64,000 nucleotides of DNA. It comes from Taudactylus pleione. Its lineage: Eukaryota; Chordata; Amphibia; Anura; Myobatrachidae. The stretch lies in NCBI GenBank assembly GCA_031769625.1, contig JAUIMM010000113.1:14728501-14792500 (forward strand), read 5' to 3'. This document shows positions 55,565-64,000 of this stretch, in pieces (positions within the stretch are counted from its first letter, which is position 1; every line of letters begins with the position of its first letter). A program made the position numbers and the translations under genes. A model generated the notes under the pieces. That model was not told where the DNA came from. It made no database searches and saw only the letters and a list, made by a program, of their open reading frames with translations.

Positions 55565-56456
55565 TTAATCTTATTATCAAAATCCCTAAAGCTTGGGGAG
55601 GGGGGTTCAATTATAATTTCCGTACCCCCACTTCAAAATTCCCACTTTGAGCAATGTATAGAGGTTGTGATTTGCAATCAGATTGCATTTACAGTTTAAT
55701 ATGCCTGTTGGTTTTTACTGTAGCCCTCCCTGACATATTTTGTGTGACCCAAATGGGAGATGAATAAGCAGGGAATACAAAATGTGCCGGTAGCATTAGA
55801 TCTGCCTTAATTTACAGTCACAAACTTTTCTCTTCATGACAAATAGTAAGTTACATTAAACACACGGCTAGGCTACATTGTCCTGTAAAAGCTAATTTTG
55901 TAATAATTTGTTGATATAAATCAGATGAAAAAAGCTAAAAGGAATTTAAAAAAAATGTCGGAAAGTATTTTTTTCTTTTCTGCACTAGGTCTTAATAAAC
56001 ACAGATCTGTACTGTACAGACAATTATACATTTATTTCTAAATATTCCACTTTAGAGCCTTTGTATCACCTGTTTGTAAACCAGCCATATGAATGCACCC
56101 TGTTATATTGTCTTGCCTTAGATGTAACATCCTTGGCCCAGTCTATTCTTGAATGTACTCGTAACAACATAATAAACAATAAGCTATGGTATGGCTCTGG
56201 GTTAATTGGTACTTTTGCATTATATCACGTGCTTGTTGCTATGGGATTTTTAGAACGATGCATATTACAATTGAGTACTTGCACTTGTGTACAATGCTGG
56301 GGACATAAAAAGTGCAAAGCATTGTTTGTAATTTTTTTTTTTTAAAGGACTCTCACAGTCCGACACCAGAAAAGGATAAACCCTTTCTGTCTACCACCCG
56401 CTGTTACTTATAAATTGATTGGGTAACTTTGATTATTTTGTAACACTGTCTGGACG
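55565..56456. other. Unassigned AT-rich sequence
   Basis: A 94-codon frame at 56061-56345 has no motif. Nothing else recognised. Confidence 0.4.
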
Positions 56457-56790
56457 GGATGCACTATGGGCAAAACTGCGGTCAAACCCCCGAATATGCT
56501 ATTTTTTAGATGGCGTTACCCAATAAAATCCTATGGGCTTCTATTTGCATTTCTGGGAGGGATCGAATCGGATCCCTCCCAGTGTGCTTCACAGCGGCTG
56601 GCGCCGTTCTGCTCAATTGCGGAGGGACTTCTGGGTAATAAACCCAGAAGTCCTTGTATTGTAAAGGACAGATCTTATCGGCAGAGCTGTCCTTTGTGTT
56701 TTTGATCGCATTTCTAGGTACATACCGGCGTAATTATACCGGCATGTACCCGATAAGTGGCGGGCTGTAACCGCCTTCTATGACGCAGTT
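56457..56790. mobile_element. MITE, GGGATGCACTATGGGC family
   Basis: Shares ACTGCGGTCAAACC, GGATCCCTCCCAGTG, GGACTTCTGGGTAATAAACC and CGGCATGTACCCGATAAG with 33246 and 38961. The right end is decayed. Confidence 0.65.
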
Positions 56791-56880
56791 ATAGTAGTGG
56801 CATTTTTAAAGCTTTTGTGTTACTTCCTGATACAGCTCTCAACTGACAAACACACCAATATGTGGAATATAGGGACTATC

Positions 56881-57319
56881 TAATACCCCTTTTACACCGG
56901 AGCTAAAACCCGGGTTTTTGAAGGGTTAACCCGGGCAGCTCCCTGGTGTAAAAGGGGAGAGAGTTGGATCGCCAGGTCGAGTGACCCGGCAATCCAACCC
57001 AGGTAACTAGCAGGGTTTAACACGGGCGCAGCCCGTGAAACCCTGCTGTGAGAACAGCGCACTCCGGGTCACGATGACCTGGAGTGCGCTGCTAGCCGGC
57101 CGATTGGTCCGGCTTCAGTGGCGCTTGGAGATGACGTCATCTCCAAGCGACCACTTTCACTCCGCAAAAGCCGGGTCTATGCAGACCCGACTGCGGTGTG
57201 AGTGGCGCTGACTCGGGAATATCCCGAGTCGGCGCCGGCAACATTCCGGGTCTGATCCGGATAGGAACTTTGTTCCAACTCCGGGTCAGACCCGGAATTT
57301 AGGTGGAAAAGGGGTATTA
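56881..57319. mobile_element. MITE, TAATACCCCTTTT termini
   Basis: Left TAATACCCCTTTTACACC and right GGTGGAAAAGGGGTATTA are inverted with few changes. The interior is GC-rich with nested CCGGGT / ACCCGG palindromes and GATGACGTCATC. Confidence 0.8.
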
Positions 57320-57471
57320 GTTTAGTTTAGGGCTGCCCAGTAGCAGAAGTGGCGTGTAGCTTATCATATAAAAGAAGGCAGTTTTACTGATTGACCACAG
57401 TGTCCTGGGAAATGTTTGTGTCTGTGATAGCGATCTTACATAGAAGTTTATTTATTTCTTTATATAGCAAG

Positions 57472-57744
57472 TTAAGCACCTTTTAAGCATACATCTATTT
57501 TATTGCATCTGTCATATTTCTTAGCTATCCGGTCACAAATCATTATCTCTTTATCAGTACATCTCTGGAGAGCGCCAAATATGGCTTCCATAGCTTTTAG
57601 CATGTCATATGATGGGAGAAGGAGTAGAAGGATGTCACATTGCACCTGATGCAGAGTGAGCATCTTGCGTAAAATATCTCTGTGCATGCATGTTCTATAA
57701 GGACATATTCGTATAATTGCAAATACTTGTAGAACAGCCTCCAA
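57472..57744 (-). CDS. Unidentified small open frame
   Basis: A 90-codon minus-strand frame with a natural-looking, cysteine-containing helical pattern (DILRKMLTLHQVQCDILLL, DKEIMICDRIAKKYDRCNK). No family is recognised and no splice signal or start context supports it. It may be chance or a decayed piece of a larger protein. Confidence 0.15.
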   Translation of the reverse strand: MEAVLQVFAIIRICPYRTCMHRDILRKMLTLHQVQCDILLLLLPSYDMLKAMEAIFGALQRCTDKEIMICDRIAKKYDRCNKIDVCLKGA

Positions 57745-59204
57745 ACATATAAAGTATATGTCTTAGAAATCCTTATTAATTGCAGGTGGTCATGGACAGG
57801 TACAGTGGCACTGACGATGGTGATGATGGTCTCTATCACTTGAAAACCGATTGTGATTCGATACAGTAATTGCAAATTTGCTTTCTGGGCATGCATAAAG
57901 ATTACCTCCTATTACCAGAGTGACAGCATCAGTGAACTGGGGCTTAGAACTTTATAGCAGGATGCGCAGTGGATGTGCGAGTGGCGGTTAGTCCACACAT
58001 GAAGTAATTTGACCAGGTGGAAGGTTTATTAACCATGTATAAACAGGTGGTGTTAGACACAGGGTTATCTCAGGTACAGGTTGCAGATATGGCGCCATAT
58101 ACAGCCTGGAGTGTATAGGGTATAGTTGGCATTGAAGTGTGCTGGCTAGTATTAGCGTGTATGCCCTGGTGATGTGTAGTGGTATGCTCCCAATGGTAAG
58201 GCCAGGGCAGTAGAGAGCTCTGCCGGGCTCAGGTACAGAGGGGGCGTGGCCTAATTGCGGAAGGCGTGGCCATGCCCTCTTGAAAAAATAATTAAAATAA
58301 ACACTTTTCCAGCGCCGGGGAGGGGGGCGCTGTGAGCCCCTCAGCCCGGCGCAAAGCCAGGGGGGGGCGCGATCAGTGTGATCTCCCCCCCCCCACAGAC
58401 ATAGAAGACTCATGCTGACACACATGCTGTGTGCTGGGCTGCTGTGAGGGAGAGAGAAGGGAGGGTGGGCGGCGCCGGACCCGGGCCCCTCAGGAACCCC
58501 GGGCCCGGGTAAACAGTATCCGCTCCCCTCCCTCTCTGCGCCCCTGGGTAAGACACAGGAGATTAGGGCACACCAGAGGGCATCTATGGTTCTGTGGAGA
58601 GTCTCAGGTGCGCCTCTATACAGCATGGATGCCATTGGAGAAAGACGCACGGCAAAGGTCAGACCTCCGGGAAAGAGCCTCGGCAGGTCCTAGGGCATGA
58701 ACAGAGGTGGTGCTGACCGCTCCTCGTTTCAAGATGTGTGCTTTTACCTTAACTATCTTCCGACAAAATATTAGCCCCTTTTCAGAATCTCTCTAGAGGG
58801 AAAACAATTGCGGCCTATGTGCTGGGGCGTGGCAAGCGGAGGGAGGGCTGCTATACCCTTGCATTGTGTAGATAACCATAAGGTGTGGTCGTGGCATTAT
58901 TGGGGGTACTTCAGAAGCCCAGACCTGGGTAATTTGTATACAATCTTCACTCTCTGCGATCCTGTTTGGTACTTATCATTTGATAATGAGAAGTGATTCT
59001 CTTTAGCCATTATACTGAATGTGATGGAAACTTTTGCACTGTTATGCCCCTGTTATTTCTTCTTTAGAAATTGTAAATGTTTTAACTATCCAACCACTGT
59101 GGAACGTTCCTCCCCTAGATCCTAATCCTTCTCACCTTCTGCTAAATTATGGCTTCACAAAGCTGGACCATGCAGAATTTGCTACAGCTGAGCATAATAC
59201 TGGG
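57745..59204. other. Unassigned sequence
   Basis: Includes a GC-rich stretch around 58230-58560 with GGGGGGCGC runs and GGGGCGTGGCC phrases, possibly part of a dispersed element. No gene recognised. Confidence 0.35.
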
Positions 59205-59520
59205 CTAGGAATGGCCATTGGAGGGTTAACATTCGACCATCGGTGCTTAGCAGTGATAGCATGAAGCCATCGATGGGAAATTATTGATGATTTTACAGAT
59301 CGATAGACATCCCTGCTTATGCTGAGCAGCCGGCAGCGGGTCAGTCAGGGAAGGGGGCAGGCTTAGTCATGCATCAAGGGTCGGACTGAGCTCTGTGCCC
59401 CTGTGCCAGATACATCGACAGAGAAGAACCACCAAATCTCCGCTAAGGATGGCAAAACTATTGATCATCGGTGGCAAACCATCGATGGCTGCTAACCATT
59501 GATAGCCATTCCCATGATGG
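59205..59520. repeat. Two CCATCGAT-type repeat fragments
   Basis: TAGGAATGGCCATTGG ... ATCGATAGACATCCCTGC (59205-59315) and AAGGATGGCAAAACTATTG ... ACCATTGATAGCCATTCCC (59449-59516) are two small copies of the 10411 family. Confidence 0.55.
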
Positions 59521-60323
59521 GTCTTCCCACAAACACATTATATAACTGTAGTTTCAGTGCCGATAGTTACGGCGTGTCTAAGAAAGTACCCCACCCCCAT
59601 CCCAAACACACATACACTCTACAGAAACAGGCAGTGAGTGATTAATTGGACTTGTATGTTTCAAACTGTAAACAATTCAAACCCTAATTAGAATATATGT
59701 TTACTTTATAAAAATAGTTTTTTTGTGTACTGGGTTAACGGTGTAAGGCACAATGCAGGCACTCGGTGCATGCCTAGGTTACAAATGTATCATAGCCAGG
59801 CTAGGTTTTCTTATCTAGAAATAACTTCAATGTTTATGGTCCTTATAATAAATATTAAACATTGCTCTGTGTTCATAGAACTCAAAAATTAACAGCTAGT
59901 ATTTCTTCTATGCTTTGAAATATGCTCATGTCAGCTCTGGAGGATTCAATTTGCTTGATAAATAATTCATGAGGAGCATTATGTTTAGAAGAAGAGGTTA
60001 ATAAAGCCGAAAGTTATTGGGATGGAAATGTGTATGCTAATGATCGATGGGGCGGCTTTGCCTCATTCTCACTAAGCACTTTCACAAGGGTTATTAATTG
60101 GTAATGCCTAATGCTCTGCTGGTCGCCACTTTCAAGGCAATCATTTAGGATCAGCCACCTAATCTGCCATCACTACAGCTGTTGGGAACATACTCACTGG
60201 TATTTTTTAAATAAGCTTTACATGCAGTTGTATGGCATGTAAAACCCATGTAAATGGTCATGACACCATTATTCCTGGTATTTCCATACACGTTGGTGTT
60301 TTACTTGTTTGTATTAATGGGAA
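59521..60323. other. Unassigned AT-rich sequence
   Basis: No recognisable feature. Confidence 0.4.
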
Positions 60324-60331
60324 CTCTAAAG

Positions 60332-60488
60332 CAGGGGTCTTCAAACTTGGCCCTCCAGATGCTGTGAAACTACACATCCCAGCATGCACTGCCACCTTTT
60401 TGATATAACAGCATGCTAAAACTATGTGCAGTGCATGCTGGGATGTGTAGTTCCACAGCATCTGGAGGGCCAAGTTTGAAGACCCCTG
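60332..60488. mobile_element. hAT-type palindromic MITE, CAGGGGTCTTCAAAC, complete
   Basis: A near-perfect hairpin: CAGGGGTCTTCAAACTTGGC and its complement end the element, and inner arms carry CATCCCAGCATGCACTGC. Perfect 8-bp duplication CTCTAAAG (60324-60331, 60489-60496). Confidence 0.93.
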
Positions 60489-60603
60489 CTCTAAAGTGAG
60501 CTGTAGAAAGCTAGGAATGCTGCCATTGGCTCGCGAGCAGTGCCATATTTAAAATGCCGCTGCTGTCTCTTCATCATGACAGCGGAGGTGATTCCAAACT
60601 TTA

Positions 60604-60706
60604 TGGTGCATACACACTTACACACGGTCAGATATGAACGATTGAACGACTTTTAAAACCGTTATCGTTCAGATTTGAAGAAAAATCTGACCGTGTGTAT
60701 GCACCA
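60604..60706. mobile_element. Short MITE, TGGTGCATACACAC family
   Basis: 103-bp internally deleted copy with perfect TTA duplication (60601-60603, 60707-60709). Confidence 0.87.
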
Positions 60707-60970
60707 TTAGTCTGCAGTCCCAGAGCAGTGGCAGGAGAACTGCAAGCAGCATAGGAGCTTCCATAAGGGCCGGGTAGGACACAGGAGCATTTGTGTGGTT
60801 GGAGGATAACATGAAAGTGCTTAATTAGTGGCACAGCTGCAGGAGTTCAAGCAGAGTGCTTTCCTTCCACTCCAGCTACCAGCCAGGCCACACCCCCGTA
60901 GAGCTCCCACCTTTATGCTCTGTGGCTTATTGGATCATTGCTGGGCTATTGTATATAGTTTAATCTCTTA

Positions 60971-61244
60971 TGGTGCATACACACGGTCAGATTTTTGTCA
61001 GATATGAACAATAAAGATTTTAAAAATCGTTCATATCTGAAAGAAAATCTGACATGTGGGCCTGCAACAATGAACGATGCGCGTTCCCGCACGTCAGATA
61101 ACGATATCTGACATCGTCTGTGTTTGCAGTCAAATTTTGATGATTTCATATATTTTAATATTGTCTAAAATCATTAAATCGTTAAAATCGTTGGTAAAAT
61201 CATTCAATTGTTCATCTGACAGATCTGACCGTGTGTATGCACCA
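60971..61244. mobile_element. MITE, TGGTGCATACACACGGTCAGA family, complete
   Basis: Perfect TTA duplication (60968-60970, 61245-61247) and inverted termini TGGTGCATACACACGGTCAG / TGACCGTGTGTATGCACCA. Confidence 0.88.
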
Positions 61245-61247
61245 TTA

Positions 61248-61786
61248 GTGGTGGATTAACAGATGTATTTTGTTACATACATGTGGTTATCAATTTGATA
61301 TACCAGTAAACATATGCTCTAATATTTATATAGTCATGTTATTTTTATAAAATATTCTCTGTGATACTTATGAGATTAAAATTATTCATTTTTTTCCAAG
61401 CCCCTGTGTTTTCTTGTGTTCTATTTGGATTGGTTTTTGGGAGTTGCAGGCTCCTATCACGGCTGTTGTAAAGCTTGGAGACTCAGCGCCTCAGTGTATC
61501 TTTGATGTGACTTTCCCTATATATTTATTATGGATTCTGGTTTTCTGTTAATGTGTGGGAATTTACAGCATTTTTCTTTCCTTTATTTCTGTATTTGTAG
61601 GTGTATATATCTATATGATAGATTGACTAGTTATAATAACACCCACCCCCACAGCTCAAACACAGACAATTGTTTTTTTAAATTGCTTATGTACTAATGA
61701 TGCCCCACCACCACTGAAGCTTCATCCACATTGCCCACAGCTCTGCCCACCTCTGATCCACCAAGGGTTCCTGAACCTATTTTTCT
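61248..61786. other. Unassigned AT-rich sequence
   Basis: No recognisable feature before the PLE fragment. Confidence 0.4.
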
Positions 61787-62821
61787 ACAAAAAAAGCACT
61801 GCAGGAATTAATCAACAATGAGGATCTAATTATCCAACCGGCAGATAAGGTGAAACAAAACAAACTATATTAGAATGCAACAGAATTCTACGAGATAGGA
61901 AAACATACGAGACACTGGACAAAGACCCCACCAATTACCAATTGGAACTGAGACAATTACTTACTGAACAAATCAGAACACCATTTCATAGACAACTAGC
62001 ATCCCGTAATACCGGTTTTCTACTATCTGCCTAAAATACATAGAGAAGCCACCAGGCAGACCAATAATCTCGGGCATCGACTCATTGATAGCAAATTTGT
62101 CACAATATATACACAGGTTTCTTCAGCCATATGTGAAGAAACAAAAATCATACCTGCAGGACACGACTGACATATTGAGAATATTGCAATCAACGGATTG
62201 GGAGGATGACCACTGGTTATGTACCAGTGACGTCACCTCCCTCTACACAATAATAAATCATGATCAGGGATTACAAGCCAGCAAAAACACACATCATTAG
62301 ACAAAGAACTCAAGGAGGAACAGAATGAATTCCTGGTTGAGGGGGTTAGATTTATCCTCCAGCACAATTTTATTTGGTTCGGTAATCAGTTTTTCCTCCA
62401 GACAAAAGGCACAGTTATGGGGACCAGATTTGCACCGAGTTATGCATATTTGAGAATGTGGGAAGATAGTACCACAGCACGAGCTCGGTGCAATTCTGGT
62501 CCTATCGCGCTGGTACATAGATGATATCTTTTTCTGGAAGGGGGATGAGAAGTCATTAAACAAACTTATAAAAAACGTATTAACGATAATGATAGAAATC
62601 TGTTATTCACCACAGACTATAGCCAACAGCAAGTCAATTTCCTAGACCTCACTATCTTTATACAGGACAACATTATTCACACCAAAACTTATTATAAAAT
62701 CTGTCGATGTCAACAGTTACATCGTATCAACTAAGCGGACACCACCCTAACTGGCTGAAAAGCATACCCACAGGCCAGTTTAGAGGTGAGATGCAATTGC
62801 ACGCAAGATACAGATTATATA
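61787..62821 (+). pseudogene. Penelope-like reverse transcriptase, frameshifted, interrupted by Tc1
   Basis: Plus-strand pieces in changing frames give the PLE reverse transcriptase in order: KKALQELINNEDLIIQPADK (the PADKG fingers motif), then PPGRPIISGIDSLIANLSQY and FLQPYVKKQKSYLQDTTDI, TSDVTSLYT with the first catalytic aspartate, GTRFAPSYAYLRMWE, WYIDDIFFWKG with the YIDD active site (near 62513-62545), QQVNFLDLTI, and HHPNWLKSIPTGQFR. Several frameshifts and stops make it dead. The reading ends at RDTDYI where the Tc1 element begins at the TA of 62820-62821, so the downstream endonuclease part lies beyond the insertion, outside the window if present. Confidence 0.88.

Positions 62822-64000
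<1,179 letters not shown>

Noticed and set aside
56061..56345. 94-codon plus-strand frame
   Set aside because: AT-rich surroundings, no motif, and the frame ends in a poly-T-derived phenylalanine run.
57472..57744. Possible cytokine-like helical protein on the minus strand
   Set aside because: Only a vague helical pattern; no conserved family motif, signal peptide or splice structure supports the idea. It is kept only as an unidentified open frame.

Overview
This is vertebrate nuclear DNA, most likely from a large, repeat-rich amphibian (probably frog) genome. There are no operons, no ribosome-binding sites and no dense gene packing. What can be read is a nested pile of transposable elements: a DIRS tyrosine-recombinase retrotransposon, two Penelope-like (PLE) remnants, a Ty1/copia remnant, three Tc1-type transposon copies, several hAT-type elements with 8-bp target duplications, and many small terminal-inverted-repeat elements (MITEs) with 3-bp duplications. 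The combination of DIRS, PLE and Tc1 with very many palindromic MITEs suggests an anuran; the species cannot be read from the sequence.

Layout. 0-10 kb: a complete non-autonomous hAT element that carries two minisatellites, a Tc1 remnant, MITEs, and a copia RNase H remnant split by a MITE. 10-19.5 kb: palindromic repeats, an LTR-like segment, a 15-bp minisatellite, a hAT copy with perfect 8-bp duplication, and a ~115-bp tandem array. 19.5-25.3 kb: the DIRS element, structurally complete (inverted termini, Gag, reverse transcriptase/RNase H/methyltransferase-like region, tyrosine recombinase, internal complementary region) but broken by frameshifts and a stop. 25.7-28 kb: a roughly four-copy tandem duplication in which some copies carry MITE insertions and one keeps the empty site. 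28-51 kb: MITEs, G-rich repeats, a Tc1 remnant split by a MITE, and a 1.1-kb minisatellite. Two stretches here look like non-transposon coding exons (33.5-33.9 kb minus strand, 48.4-48.6 kb plus strand). 51.5-53.2 kb: a rearranged PLE insertion with 13-bp target duplication and 347-bp inverted arms. 53.7-61.2 kb: a minisatellite and more MITEs. 61.8-64 kb: a PLE reverse transcriptase interrupted by a Tc1 transposon that runs off the window.

No complete host gene is visible. Apart from the two exon candidates the window is intergenic or intronic. No tRNA, rRNA or CRISPR array was recognised. All family assignments come from reading protein motifs, terminal repeats and target duplications by eye; none was checked against a database.
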